Below, in pieces: positions 1 through 8,441 of a DNA stretch of 64,000 bases. Each line of letters starts with the position of its first letter. The first letter of the stretch is position 1. The translations under genes were made by a program, and so were the position numbers. Origin of the DNA: Streptomyces sp. R41 (GTDB lineage: Bacteria > Actinomycetota > Actinomycetes > Streptomycetales > Streptomycetaceae); assembly GCF_041053055.1 (NCBI RefSeq), contig NZ_CP163443.1:3782001-3846000 (forward strand), in the 5' to 3' direction. The notes beneath the pieces were generated by a model, which saw nothing but the letters and a program-made list of their open reading frames with translations, was not told the DNA's origin and did not search any database.

Positions 1-632
1 GAGACGTCCGTGAGGACGACCTCCAGGGTGCGGCCTCCGTTCGTACGGGCGGCCACCACGAAGTCCCCCGAGAACGACTGCCCGCCCGCCGGCCGCAGCG
101 CCATCTCGCGGTGCCAGCCCAGCGGCAGCTTCGGCAGCTTGCTCTGCACCCGGATGCGTTCTCGGAGGTCGAAGAGCATGGTGCCGCCCCGCCGCCAGGG
201 CACGCCCACCCGGCTGCGGAACTGCGCGATCAGGAGTCCGAAGAAGCCGCAGGCCGCGACCACCAGCACCACGCCCGGCGTCACCCGGGACGGGCCCTCG
301 GTGTACGGGCCCAGCTTCACGGACTCCACTATCAGCGCGGTGGCGGCGGCCGCGTACAGACCGAGCAGGCTGGCCGGGCGCAGCAGGAGGCCTCCGGCCA
401 CGATCGGGAGGACCAGGGCGGCGGGCGAGCACCACACCGAGTTCACCAGCGTCGTAGCCGCGATCAGGGGAATCGTGATCAGCAGACCGGCCAGCGCGAT
501 CCAGTCCGAACCGTCCCCACGGAAGTAGTCGACGGCGGATCTGCGCAGCCCTGTGCGGGCCCGGTGCCACTGCTTCTTCAACCGGGCCGTGAACGTATCG
601 GCTTCCGCGCGCCGCTCTCGTCCTGCTGCCAT
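1..632 (-). CDS. SpoIIE/PP2C-family protein phosphatase, membrane-anchored (3' end outside window)
   Basis: I read this gene directly from the minus strand: an ATG at 632 opens a frame with no stop down to base 1. The first 40 residues are basic and cytoplasmic. Three to four hydrophobic segments follow (about residues 43-62, 70-103 and 120-138). A juxtamembrane stretch then leads into LPKLPLGWHREMALRPAGG and SGDFVVAA, the typical start of the SpoIIE/RsbU PP2C domain of Streptomyces. Such phosphatases dephosphorylate anti-anti-sigma factors. The metal-binding Asp of the first PP2C motif is visible (SGDF); the rest of the catalytic domain lies outside the window. It is transcribed divergently from the acetyltransferase at 793. 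Confidence 0.8.
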   Translation of the reverse strand, partial: MAAGRERRAEADTFTARLKKQWHRARTGLRRSAVDYFRGDGSDWIALAGLLITIPLIAATTLVNSVWCSPAALVLPIVAGGLLLRPASLLGLYAAAATALIVESVKLGPYTEGPSRVTPGVVLVVAACGFFGLLIAQFRSRVGVPWRRGGTMLFDLRERIRVQSKLPKLPLGWHREMALRPAGGQSFSGDFVVAARTNGGRTLEVVLTDV

Positions 633-792
633 TAGTTCGGGACCCTATCCATCGGACCAGGTGCTTGGCACGGGAGGTCCCACTTGTCCCCCGTCCGAGC
701 GCTCAACTTCACAGAGAACTTCACACAGGGCACCGTGACGGCGGGGGAGAAATTCCCTCGCTCGTACCGCATTGCCCTGGTAGGCATGGGCT

Positions 793-2022
793 ATGACGAC
801 TGACGTGCGGGTGCTGCAGCAGGCCGACTGGAATGTCTGGTACGACAACCTCATTCGCGCGTTCGGTGGCGTCCCGGAGTCGTCCGAGGAGCGCGAGCTG
901 TACGACGCGCTCACAGAGTACGACCGTTCCCTGGGAGCGTGGGACGGCGATCAGTGCGTGGGTACGGCGGGCGCGTTCTCGTTCCGTGTCACCGTCCCCG
1001 GCGGCGCCTGTGTCCCGGCCGCGGGCATCACCATGGTGAGCGTCGCGGCCACGCACCGCAGGCGCGGGGTGCTGACCGCGATGATGCGCCGCCAGCTGGA
1101 CGACATCCGCGCCTGGGGCGAGCCGCTCGCCGTCCTGACCGCCTCGGAGCCGGCGATCTACGGCCGGTTCGGCTACGGCATCGGCACGCTGCAGCTCAAC
1201 GCCGAGATCGACACCACCCGCGCACGACTGTCGGTGCCGCCCGGCACCGACGACGTACATCTGCGCTACGCCGTGCCGGCCGAGGTGCTCGACGCGTGCG
1301 AGGCGGTGTACGCGCGCCTGGTTCCCCGCCGGCCGGGGATGCTGGCGCGGCAGCCCGGCTGGGAGCGCCTCCAGGTCCTCGACCCGGAGAGCGAGCGGGA
1401 CGGCGCGTCGCCGCTGCAGTGCGTACTCGCCGAGCGGGACGGCGAGGTCGTCGGCTACGCGCGCTTCCGGGTCAAGCCGGAGTGGGGCCCGTCCGGGCAC
1501 AACGGGTCCGTGATCCTGATCGACCTCGAGGGGCTCGACCCGGCGGCGCGGGCCGCGCTGTGGCGCTTCCTCTTCGACCTCGACCTGACGTCCACGCTGC
1601 GCACCCGGGCCCGGCCTGTCGACGAGGACGTGCAGCACCTGGTGTCCGACATCCGGCGCTGCAATCTGCGGATGAAGGACTCGCTGCACGTACGGCTCGT
1701 CGATGTCGGCGCCGCGCTGGAGGCGCGCACGTATCAGGCGCCGGTGGACGTGGTGTTCGAGGTCGAGGACGCGTTCTGCCCCTGGAACGAGGGGCGTTGG
1801 CGGCTCACCGGGGACGCCAAGGGCGCGTCGTGCGTGCGTACCGAAGACGCGGCGGATCTCGCCCTGACCGTACGGGAGTTGGGGGCCGCGTATCTGGGTG
1901 GGGTGTCGCTCGCCTCGCTCGCGGCGGCCGGGCGGGTGCGGGAGCTGCGGCAGGGGGCGCTGACGGAGGCGTCCGTGGCCTTCTCGTCCGTGGTCGCGCC
2001 CTGGCTGCCGCACGGCTTCTGA
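793..2022 (+). CDS. Eis-like GNAT N-acetyltransferase
   Basis: 409 residues, the usual Eis length. The N-terminal GNAT domain holds the acetyl-CoA loop (VSVAATHRRRGVLTAMM, about residues 83-99), followed by SEPAIYGRFGYG, which carries the Tyr that serves as general acid in mycobacterial Eis (ASEggIYGRFGYG). A second GNAT-like domain and an SCP2-like C-terminal domain follow. The chain ends HGF, consistent with the C-terminal carboxylate used as catalytic base in Eis enzymes. Eis proteins acetylate amines such as aminoglycosides or lysines; the substrate here is unknown. No strong Shine-Dalgarno is visible. It converges on the glycosylase gene, whose stop lies 13 bp away. Confidence 0.85.
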   Translation: MTTDVRVLQQADWNVWYDNLIRAFGGVPESSEERELYDALTEYDRSLGAWDGDQCVGTAGAFSFRVTVPGGACVPAAGITMVSVAATHRRRGVLTAMMRRQLDDIRAWGEPLAVLTASEPAIYGRFGYGIGTLQLNAEIDTTRARLSVPPGTDDVHLRYAVPAEVLDACEAVYARLVPRRPGMLARQPGWERLQVLDPESERDGASPLQCVLAERDGEVVGYARFRVKPEWGPSGHNGSVILIDLEGLDPAARAALWRFLFDLDLTSTLRTRARPVDEDVQHLVSDIRRCNLRMKDSLHVRLVDVGAALEARTYQAPVDVVFEVEDAFCPWNEGRWRLTGDAKGASCVRTEDAADLALTVRELGAAYLGGVSLASLAAAGRVRELRQGALTEASVAFSSVVAPWLPHGF

Positions 2023-2035
2023 CGGCAGCGCCCGG

Positions 2036-2845
2036 CTACGGCTTCTGGCAGGTCGGGCACCAGAACAGGTTGCGGGCGGCGAGATCGGCGGTGCGGATCT
2101 CGCCGCCACAGATGTGGCAGGGCAGGTGGGCCCTGCGGTACACGTAGACCTCGCCGCCGTGGTCGTCCACGCGCGGCGGGCGGCCCATCGCCTCGGGGGT
2201 GTGTTCCGGGCGCACCGTGTCGATGCGGTTGTTGCGGACGCCCTCGCGCATGAGATCCACGAGGTCCGTCCAGACCGCTTCCCACTCCGTGGGCGTGAGG
2301 TCCTTGCCGGCGCGGTACGGGTCGATGCCGTGCCGGAAGAGGACCTCCGCGCGGTAGACGTTGCCCACGCCCGCGATGATCTTCTGGTCCATGAGGAGGG
2401 CGGCGATCGTCGTACGGCTGCGGGAGACGCGGTGGTACGCCGCTGACGGATCGGCGTCGGGGCGCAGGGGGTCCGGGCCGAGGCGGTCGTGTATCGCCTG
2501 CTTCTCGGTATCCGTGATCAGGGCGCAGGTGGTGGGGCCGCGGAGGTCTACGTACGCGGTGTTGTTCGCCAGGCGGAGGCGGACGGTGTCCGTGGGGGGT
2601 GGGGCGGGGGCGTCGCCGAAGTTGACCTTGCCGAAGAGGCCCAGGTGGATGTGGATCCATTCCGCTGCACGGAAGCCGAGGAAGAGGTGTTTGCCGTGGG
2701 CTTCCGCGGTGCCGAGTTCCGTGCCGTCCAGGAGGGCGGCGGCCGCGGTGAACTTGCCCTGCGGGCTGGTGACGCGGGCCGGGCGGCCGCCGAAGCTCGC
2801 GAGGTAGTCCTCGGCGAGCCGGTGAATCGTGTGCCCTTCGGGCAC
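2036..2845 (-). CDS. nei: Fpg/Nei-family DNA glycosylase
   Basis: Base-excision repair glycosylase/AP lyase, 269 residues. The GTG start at 2845 is chosen because an AGGAGG lies 6 bp upstream and because it places PEGH directly after the initiator: Pro2 is the Schiff-base nucleophile and Glu3 the acid of the Fpg/Nei family. The central H2TH region (MDQKIIAGVGNVYRAEVLF) and the C-terminal zinc finger (CHIC...CPTC, spacing of the family) are intact. The order rpiB-nei matches M. tuberculosis Rv2465c-Rv2464c (recalled), which supports a Nei1-type assignment. Oxidised pyrimidines are the expected substrate; this is inferred from family. The 174 bp upstream are filled by a GC-rich fold-back element. 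Confidence 0.9.
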   Translation of the reverse strand: MPEGHTIHRLAEDYLASFGGRPARVTSPQGKFTAAAALLDGTELGTAEAHGKHLFLGFRAAEWIHIHLGLFGKVNFGDAPAPPPTDTVRLRLANNTAYVDLRGPTTCALITDTEKQAIHDRLGPDPLRPDADPSAAYHRVSRSRTTIAALLMDQKIIAGVGNVYRAEVLFRHGIDPYRAGKDLTPTEWEAVWTDLVDLMREGVRNNRIDTVRPEHTPEAMGRPPRVDDHGGEVYVYRRAHLPCHICGGEIRTADLAARNLFWCPTCQKP

Positions 2846-2886
2846 GGGGTCCTCCTGCTGTTGTCTGCCGTCTGACGGCCCGGGCG

Positions 2887-3019
2887 TTTTTCGCCCCCTC
2901 CGCCCCTGCCCATTCCCGTCCCCTGGGGGCTGCCGCCCCCAGACCCCCGCCAAAAGATCGCGCAGTTCCCCGCGCCCCTTATCAGGGGCGCGGGGAACTG
3001 CGCGACAAGCCCCGACGGG
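2887..3019. repeat. GC-rich fold-back intergenic element, copy A
   Basis: Contains a 22-bp perfect inverted repeat (arms 2958-2979 and 2984-3005, loop 4 nt) with core GCGCAGTTCCCCGCGCCCCT. It is flanked on the left by a CGCCCCCTCCGCCCCTGCCC block and a CTGGGGGCTGCCGCCCCCAG hairpin. The same modules recur at 30612-30785 and 52302-52474. It sits between the end of rpiB and the start of the glycosylase, so it could terminate rpiB transcription. Elements of this type are abundant in Streptomyces intergenic regions (general knowledge); their role is not settled. Confidence 0.85.
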
Positions 3020-3020
3020 G

Positions 3021-3509
3021 CTACGGCTGCTGCGGGTGGTGGGCCGGGATCGGGGGGAGTTCGTGGGTCGTCTCGTAGGTCGAGAGCATGTCGATGCGGC
3101 GGATGTGGCGCTCGTCACCGGAGAAGGGGGTGTTGAGGAAGGTCTCGACGAACTTCGTCGCTTCGTCCTCCGAGTGCATGCGGGCGCCCACGGCGACGAC
3201 ATTGGCGTTGTTGTGCTGGCGGCCCAGCGACGCCGTCTCCTCGCTCCAGGCGAGGGCGGCACGAACCCCGGCCACCTTGTTCGCGGCGATCTGCTCACCG
3301 TTGCCCGAGCCGCCGATCACGATGCCGAGGGACTCGGGATCGGCCGCCGTACGCTCCGCGGCGCGGAGGCAGAACGGCGGGTAGTCGTCCTGGGCGTCAT
3401 AGATGAGGGGCCCGCAGTCGACGGGCTCGTGACCGGCGGCCTTGAGCCACTCGACGAGGTGGTTCTTGAGTTCGAAACCGGCATGATCGGAGCCGAGGTA
3501 CACGCGCAT
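3021..3509 (-). CDS. rpiB: Ribose-5-phosphate isomerase B
   Basis: 162-residue RpiB of the non-oxidative pentose phosphate pathway, interconverting ribose-5-P and ribulose-5-P. It begins MRVYLGSDHAGFELK. The phosphate-binding loop reads GGSGNGEQIAANK; the family Cys is absent from this loop, as in actinobacterial/mycobacterial RpiB, which uses Glu as base (ESLGIVIGGSGNGEQ). HNNANVVAVGAR is also diagnostic. The C-terminal tail (ELPPIPAHHPQQP) is low complexity. ATG at 3509 has only a weak Shine-Dalgarno. It is probably co-transcribed with nei across repeat copy A, unless that element terminates. Confidence 0.95.
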   Translation of the reverse strand: MRVYLGSDHAGFELKNHLVEWLKAAGHEPVDCGPLIYDAQDDYPPFCLRAAERTAADPESLGIVIGGSGNGEQIAANKVAGVRAALAWSEETASLGRQHNNANVVAVGARMHSEDEATKFVETFLNTPFSGDERHIRRIDMLSTYETTHELPPIPAHHPQQP

Positions 3510-3552
3510 GGTCCGAGTGTGACACGGCTGTTTCGCCGCCGCGCCGCGGGGG

Positions 3553-3580
3553 TTCGACCCCGAAAACTGTGAGCTATACT
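3553..3580 (+). promoter_or_regulatory. Candidate promoter of the APC permease
   Basis: TTCGAC and TATACT separated by 16 bp, about 136 bp upstream of the permease start and inside an unusually AT-rich stretch. The -10 is close to consensus and the -35 is weak. Confidence 0.35.
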
Positions 3581-3715
3581 ACAGAACCTCAGGGAAACCT
3601 CAAGTAACGATCTGGATTCAAAGGTTCACGAATTCCTTTGCCTCCGTTTCACTGGTCCGACCCGTACACCGCTCATGCACGGGAATCTGCTCACCGGCGC
3701 AAAGGAATCCCCCTC

Positions 3716-5200
3716 ATGACCTCGCAGCCGACCCCCACGAAGGCCGCAAGCGGCCCCGGAGGCCCCGGAGAACCCGGTGGCGGCCTCCAGGCCGGACTCA
3801 AGAACCGTCATCTGTCCATGATCGCCATCGGTGGTGTCATCGGAGCCGGGCTGTTCGTCGGCTCCAGCACCGGCATCGCCACCGCCGGACCCGGCATCCT
3901 CCTCTCATACGCCCTCGTCGGCACGCTCGTGGTGCTGGTGATGCGGATGCTCGGCGAGATGTCCGCCGCGAACCCGACCTCCGGTTCGTTCTCCGCGCAC
4001 GCCGACCGCGCGCTCGGCCGCTGGGCCGGCTTCTCCATCGGCTGGCTCTACTGGTTCTTCTGGGTCGTCGTGCTGGCCGTGGAGGCCACCGCCGGCGCCA
4101 AGATCCTCGAAGGATGGATCCCGGCCGTGCCCCAGTGGGGGTGGGCGCTCATCGTGATGATCGTCCTCACCGCCACCAACCTGGTGTCCGTGGGGTCGTA
4201 CGGCGAGTTCGAGTTCTGGTTCGCCGGGATCAAGGTCGTGGCGATCGGCGCGTTCATCATCGTCGGCGCGCTCGCCGTCTTCGGTGTGCTGCCGGGCGTC
4301 GACAGCGACAAGGCCGGGCTCGGCAATCTGACCGACCACGGCGGCTTCCTGCCGCACGGCCCCGGCGCGATCCTCACCGGCGTACTGCTGGTCGTCTTCT
4401 CCTTCATGGGCAGCGAGATCGCGACCCTCGCGGCCGGTGAGTCCGAGGACCCGCAGCGGGCCGTCACCAAGTCCACCAACAGCATCATCTGGCGGATCGG
4501 CGTCTTCTACCTCGGCTCGATCTTCGTCGTCGTGGCCCTGCTCCCGTGGAACGACCCGTCGATCAAGGACAAGGGCTCGTACGTCGCCGCCCTGGACTCC
4601 CTCGGTATCGCACACGCCGGTCAGATCATGAACTTCATCGTGCTGACGTCGGTGCTGTCCTGCCTCAACTCCGGGCTCTACACGGCCTCCCGCATGGCCT
4701 TCTCGCTCGGTCAGCGCGGTGACGCGCCGAAGGCCTTCGCGAAGACCACCTCGCGCGGTGTGCCGATGGCCGCGATCGTCGTCTCGGTCGTCTTCGGCTT
4801 CGTCGCCGTCTTCTTCAACTACAAGTTCCCGGACTCGGTCTTCCTCTTCCTGGTCAACTCCTCCGGTGCGGTCGCCCTGTTCGTCTGGCTGGTCATCTGC
4901 TTCTCGCAGCTGCGGATGCGGAAGATCATCCAGCGCGAGGCGCCGGAGAAGCTGGTCGTGAAGATGTGGCTGTACCCGTACCTGACCTGGGCGACGGCCG
5001 CGCTGATCGTCTTCGTGCTCGGGTACATGCTGACCGATACGGAACACGACGGCCGGGAGACCGTGCTGCTGTCGCTGCTGGTCGCGGCCGTGGTCCTCGT
5101 CATCGCCGTCGTCCGGCAGAAGGTCGGGGCGGGCGCGCCCTCCGTGAAGCCCCTCGCGGCCGCCGAGCCTCGGGACGAGGATCCGGTGAAGGTCGGCTGA
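3716..5200 (+). CDS. APC-family amino acid permease
   Basis: 494 residues with about 12 hydrophobic segments. The first carries the family signature HLSMIAIGGVIGAGLFVGSS, followed by RMLGEM. This places it in the amino-acid/polyamine/organocation superfamily, AAT group (GabP/CycA/ProY-like), importing an amino acid by proton symport. ATG 3716 is chosen over an in-frame start 26 codons upstream because AAAGGA lies 9 bp before it and the Ser/Gly/Pro-rich cytoplasmic N-terminus is typical of Streptomyces AATs. Substrate cannot be read from sequence. A 464-residue paralogue lies at 17284. A strong terminator follows at 5243. Confidence 0.9.
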   Translation: MTSQPTPTKAASGPGGPGEPGGGLQAGLKNRHLSMIAIGGVIGAGLFVGSSTGIATAGPGILLSYALVGTLVVLVMRMLGEMSAANPTSGSFSAHADRALGRWAGFSIGWLYWFFWVVVLAVEATAGAKILEGWIPAVPQWGWALIVMIVLTATNLVSVGSYGEFEFWFAGIKVVAIGAFIIVGALAVFGVLPGVDSDKAGLGNLTDHGGFLPHGPGAILTGVLLVVFSFMGSEIATLAAGESEDPQRAVTKSTNSIIWRIGVFYLGSIFVVVALLPWNDPSIKDKGSYVAALDSLGIAHAGQIMNFIVLTSVLSCLNSGLYTASRMAFSLGQRGDAPKAFAKTTSRGVPMAAIVVSVVFGFVAVFFNYKFPDSVFLFLVNSSGAVALFVWLVICFSQLRMRKIIQREAPEKLVVKMWLYPYLTWATAALIVFVLGYMLTDTEHDGRETVLLSLLVAAVVLVIAVVRQKVGAGAPSVKPLAAAEPRDEDPVKVG

Positions 5201-5242
5201 GCCGAGCGCGACGCCGGGCACGGCGTCGTGATGTGACATGCG

Positions 5243-5284
5243 GGAGGGGCTCCGCGGCGATGGTCATCGCCGCGGAGCCCCTCC
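5243..5284. terminator. Bidirectional terminator between permease and kinase
   Basis: Perfect 19-bp stem (5243-5261 with 5266-5284, loop GGTC) in the 126-bp gap between two convergent genes. T-rich residues follow on the plus strand (TTTCG). Confidence 0.8.
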
Positions 5285-5326
5285 TTTCGTTTGCGCCACG
5301 CGTCGTTTGCGCCACACGGCCCCGGG

Positions 5327-7492
5327 TCACAGGACCGTGAAGCTGCTCTTGACCCGCTGGTAGACCTGGAGTGCCCGGTTCTCGATGTCCGGCTGGTACC
5401 AGGTGTTGATCTGGTACGACTTGCCGTCGGCGTCGAAGCCGAGCAGCAGGGCGTGCCAGTGCACACCTTTGAGCGTGAAGGTGTACTCCCAGACGACCGC
5501 GGGCCTGCCCTGGAACGTCGTCCGGTCCAGGCGGATCTTCTGGTAGTCCCGCCCCTGGCGCGCGTTCCGTTCCGAGGTCTGCCACGTCTGCATCAGGTCT
5601 CCCTTGGCCAGCGAGGACTTGGCCGCGAGTTCCTGTTCGCCGTCGGGTGAGGTGTAGTGCACCTCCGAGCCCGTCTTCAGGTCGCGACGCCAGTCCTTGG
5701 GCGTCACCCAGGCATACCCGCCGGCCTCCCTATGGGCTCCCGGGGGCAGGCTGGGCGGCCGCGAGGTGCCCTCGACCGTGGACGAGGGGGACGGGGAGCC
5801 ACCAGTGCCTGCCGACGAGGCGGTCGGCACGGACGATCCGGAGGAAGCCCCGGTCCCGTCGTCGGGGGATCCGCCCGTCGCCGCGATGACGACCCAGGCG
5901 ACGACTCCCGCGGCGACCACACCACCGGCCGCGGCCAGCCCCATACGACGCCTGCTCTGTCCCGGGCCGCTGGACGGCACGGCGGGGCCGGGGAGTTCGC
6001 CGGGAGGCATCACGCCGGGGCCGGGCGCCGTCGGCAGCCGTGCCGCGGTCACCGCCGTCGCGGTGTGCGCCGACGGGTCGGGAGCGCCGACGGAGGGGAT
6101 CTCCGAGCCGACCTCCGCGCGCAGTTCGGAGGGGACTTCGGTGGAGGCGTTGGGGGCGGAGGCGGGCGACTGCTCCGGACGCTTCTTCGGTGGCCTCTTC
6201 GGGTCCTTCTCGAAGTCGGGTGGGCTCTCTCGCGTCGGGGTGCGGTGCGGCGGTATCGCGTCGTGTACGGGCTCGGGTTCGGGGGCGCGCTGTTCTTCCG
6301 GAGGTGGGGTGGCCTCGGGGAGGTCCGACGGGGGCTGCCGTGCGGCACGTAGCAGCTGGGCGTCGAGGAGCGCGGGCGTGGGCGACTCCTCGCGAGCCGG
6401 CGGAAGGGGCGGTGGGGTGGCTTCCGGCACGTCCGGCTCCGGCTCGGAACTGGACACCGGCTGGGCCCCGGGCTCGGGCCCAAGCCCGGGCCAGGGCTCT
6501 GACTCTGACTCTGACTCTGACTCTGACTGAGTCTCGGTCGCGTACTCGAATTCGTACTCGGAGTCGAAGTCGTACTCGGGCCCCGTATCCGGCAGTTCGG
6601 CGGGACCAGTGCCCACCCCCGCCCCCGATCCCCGGTGCACGATCGCCGCGAACTCCGCCTCAAGTTCCTCAAGGCCGGGCCGGGTCGACGGCTCCTTCTC
6701 CAGGAGTGCGGCCAGAATGTCCCGCAAGTCGCCTGCCGAGGCGGGGAGTTCGGGCTCCTCGTACAGGACGGCGTGCAGGGTGGCCAGCGTGGTGGAGCGG
6801 GAGAACGGGGAGCGGCCGCCGAGGGCCGCGCAGAGGGTCGCGCCCAGGGACCACACGTCGGACGGCGGGCCCTGCGGGCGGCCGGAGATCCGTTCGGGCG
6901 CCATGTAGTCGGGGGAGCCGACCAGCATCCCGACCATGGTGAGCGCCTCCGCGTCCTGCAGCGCGGCGATGCCGAAGTCGGTGAGGACGACCCGGTGGCC
7001 GCGCCGCTCGACCAGGACGTTGCCCGGCTTGATGTCGCGGTGCAGCACTCCCCCCGCGTGCACCTGGCGCAGCGCCGAGACCAGTTCGAGCCCGATCCGG
7101 GCCGCCTCGGGCGCGCCGAGCGGTCCGTCCTCCACCACGATCTGTTCGAGGGAACGCCCGGCGACGAGTTCCATGACGATCCACAGCCGCTCGCCCTCGT
7201 CCACGACGTCGTAGATGCGGACGACGTTGGGATGGTCGATCCGGGCCGTGGCCCTTGCCTCGCGCAGTGTGCGTTCGCGGCGCGTCCTCGTGTCCTCGGG
7301 ATCGAGTCCGTCGATACGCATTTCCTTGACCGCGACCTGCCGGTCGAGCATTTCGTCGGCGGCTCGCCACACCCGCCCCATTCCCCCCTGCCCAATACTC
7401 TCGACCAGCCGATAACGCCCCGTCACCAGTAATCCCGGAACACCGCCCTGTACGTTCGCCGACAATCCCTGCACCCCCTCAACATCAGCCAC
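5327..7492 (-). CDS. Membrane serine/threonine protein kinase (PknB-like) with C-terminal extracytoplasmic domain
   Basis: 721 residues. The kinase domain (about 27-285) has the Gly-rich loop GQGGMG, catalytic Lys56 (VAVKEM), HRDIKPGN and DFGIAAL. It is followed by about 240 residues of Pro/Glu/Ser-rich linker containing five Ser-Glu repeats, one transmembrane helix (GLAAAGGVVAAGVVAWVVIA), and a 125-residue extracellular domain (HREAGGYAWV to the C-terminus) that is not PASTA. The domain resembles lipoprotein-like sensor tails of Streptomyces kinases. The start is GTG 7492 with a weak Shine-Dalgarno. Codon 21 (7432-7430) is TTA, so translation should need the bldA tRNA. It is divergent from the LPKTG protein gene. 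Confidence 0.92.
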   Translation of the reverse strand: MADVEGVQGLSANVQGGVPGLLVTGRYRLVESIGQGGMGRVWRAADEMLDRQVAVKEMRIDGLDPEDTRTRRERTLREARATARIDHPNVVRIYDVVDEGERLWIVMELVAGRSLEQIVVEDGPLGAPEAARIGLELVSALRQVHAGGVLHRDIKPGNVLVERRGHRVVLTDFGIAALQDAEALTMVGMLVGSPDYMAPERISGRPQGPPSDVWSLGATLCAALGGRSPFSRSTTLATLHAVLYEEPELPASAGDLRDILAALLEKEPSTRPGLEELEAEFAAIVHRGSGAGVGTGPAELPDTGPEYDFDSEYEFEYATETQSESESESESEPWPGLGPEPGAQPVSSSEPEPDVPEATPPPLPPAREESPTPALLDAQLLRAARQPPSDLPEATPPPEEQRAPEPEPVHDAIPPHRTPTRESPPDFEKDPKRPPKKRPEQSPASAPNASTEVPSELRAEVGSEIPSVGAPDPSAHTATAVTAARLPTAPGPGVMPPGELPGPAVPSSGPGQSRRRMGLAAAGGVVAAGVVAWVVIAATGGSPDDGTGASSGSSVPTASSAGTGGSPSPSSTVEGTSRPPSLPPGAHREAGGYAWVTPKDWRRDLKTGSEVHYTSPDGEQELAAKSSLAKGDLMQTWQTSERNARQGRDYQKIRLDRTTFQGRPAVVWEYTFTLKGVHWHALLLGFDADGKSYQINTWYQPDIENRALQVYQRVKSSFTVL
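6497..6528. repeat. Hexanucleotide tandem repeat inside the kinase linker
   Basis: Five near-perfect copies of CTCTGA (plus strand), encoding consecutive Ser-Glu pairs in the kinase linker. A hexamer keeps frame, so copy-number change would alter linker length and charge without breaking the kinase. Confidence 0.8.
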
Positions 7493-7612
7493 AATCGCTC
7501 GTCACAACAGAAACACAATGGTCACACTTCAGGCCGTACCAGCATAGTGCGGAGAAATCTTGTGGTACCTCTTCAAGTACTGCGAATTCAGGCGCAGCCA
7601 AGGGGGACGAAC

Positions 7613-8335
7613 ATGAGTTCTCGTCACACGACGACCATCGCGGGATCGCTGCTCACGGCATCTTTCTCGGCCGTGATGATCCTTTCCTTCACCGCCGTCG
7701 CGGACGACCAGGGACCGGGGAGCAGCAAGGGGGGAAAGGTAATTGACGAGGCACCGGCGGGTGTAAAGCTGACCACGCTGCTGCCCGAGAAGATCTCGGT
7801 CGACAACAGTTCACAGAAGACGGCGATTACCGCCACGGTAAAGAACGAAGGAACCAAGGACAGCGGCGACATCAGGCTTTTGGTGGTCGGTTTCGACGGC
7901 CTTCAGGTCAAGGGCGTCAAGGGCTGCACCGCCATGGCCGACAAGGATCTGCCCAAGGGATCGAACAGTGGTTTCGTCTGCTCGGTCGGCAATCTCGCGG
8001 CCGGCAAGTCGAAGTCGTACGCGGTCGACGCGACGTTCGATCTGAGCAAGACCGGGAAGATCTGCCTCCCGGTGCAGACGGGCGACGGGAAGAAGACGTA
8101 CTGGCAGCAGGGCCCGGTGCCGTTCGGTACGACGAACCCGTCGCCGAACGCCCCGGCCACCCCGCTGCTGCTCGGCACCGACAACAAGCCGGTGGCACCC
8201 GGCGGTGACCAGCTGCCGAAGACCGGCGCGGGGAGCGACGTACTGCCGCTCGGCGCGGCGGGCGCGACGCTGATCTCCGCGGGAGCGGCGGGCCTGTGGT
8301 GGGCCACGCGGCGACCGCGGCAGCAGCAGTCCTGA
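7613..8335 (+). CDS. LPKTG-anchored cell-surface protein
   Basis: 240 residues. The N-terminal signal peptide runs to about residue 29 (VMILSFTAVADD). The middle is an Ig/CARDB-like beta domain (KISVDNSSQKTAITATVKNE, about residues 55-150). A sortase signal follows: LPKTG at residues 201-205, a hydrophobic stretch, and a basic tail RRPRQQQS. Most Streptomyces sortase-E substrates carry LAXTG, so LPKTG is worth noting. The ATG 7613 start is favoured by AAGGGGGAC 5 bp upstream over an in-frame start 22 codons earlier that would bury the signal peptide. Its function is unknown; it would be covalently wall-linked. Confidence 0.85.
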   Translation: MSSRHTTTIAGSLLTASFSAVMILSFTAVADDQGPGSSKGGKVIDEAPAGVKLTTLLPEKISVDNSSQKTAITATVKNEGTKDSGDIRLLVVGFDGLQVKGVKGCTAMADKDLPKGSNSGFVCSVGNLAAGKSKSYAVDATFDLSKTGKICLPVQTGDGKKTYWQQGPVPFGTTNPSPNAPATPLLLGTDNKPVAPGGDQLPKTGAGSDVLPLGAAGATLISAGAAGLWWATRRPRQQQS

Positions 8336-8353
8336 ACAGCGACCGCCAAGGGC

Positions 8354-8394
8354 GGGCCGGGATGCCGAGCGTGGCATCCCGGCCCACCTTTTTT
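8354..8394 (+). terminator. Intrinsic terminator after the LPKTG gene
   Basis: 13-bp perfect stem GGGCCGGGATGCC / GGCATCCCGGCCC with a 6-nt loop, followed by CTTTTTT. Confidence 0.9.
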
Positions 8395-8441
8395 CATGAC
8401 TCCGGAAAACCTGACGGCACTTGTCAAGTAATGCCGCCACG

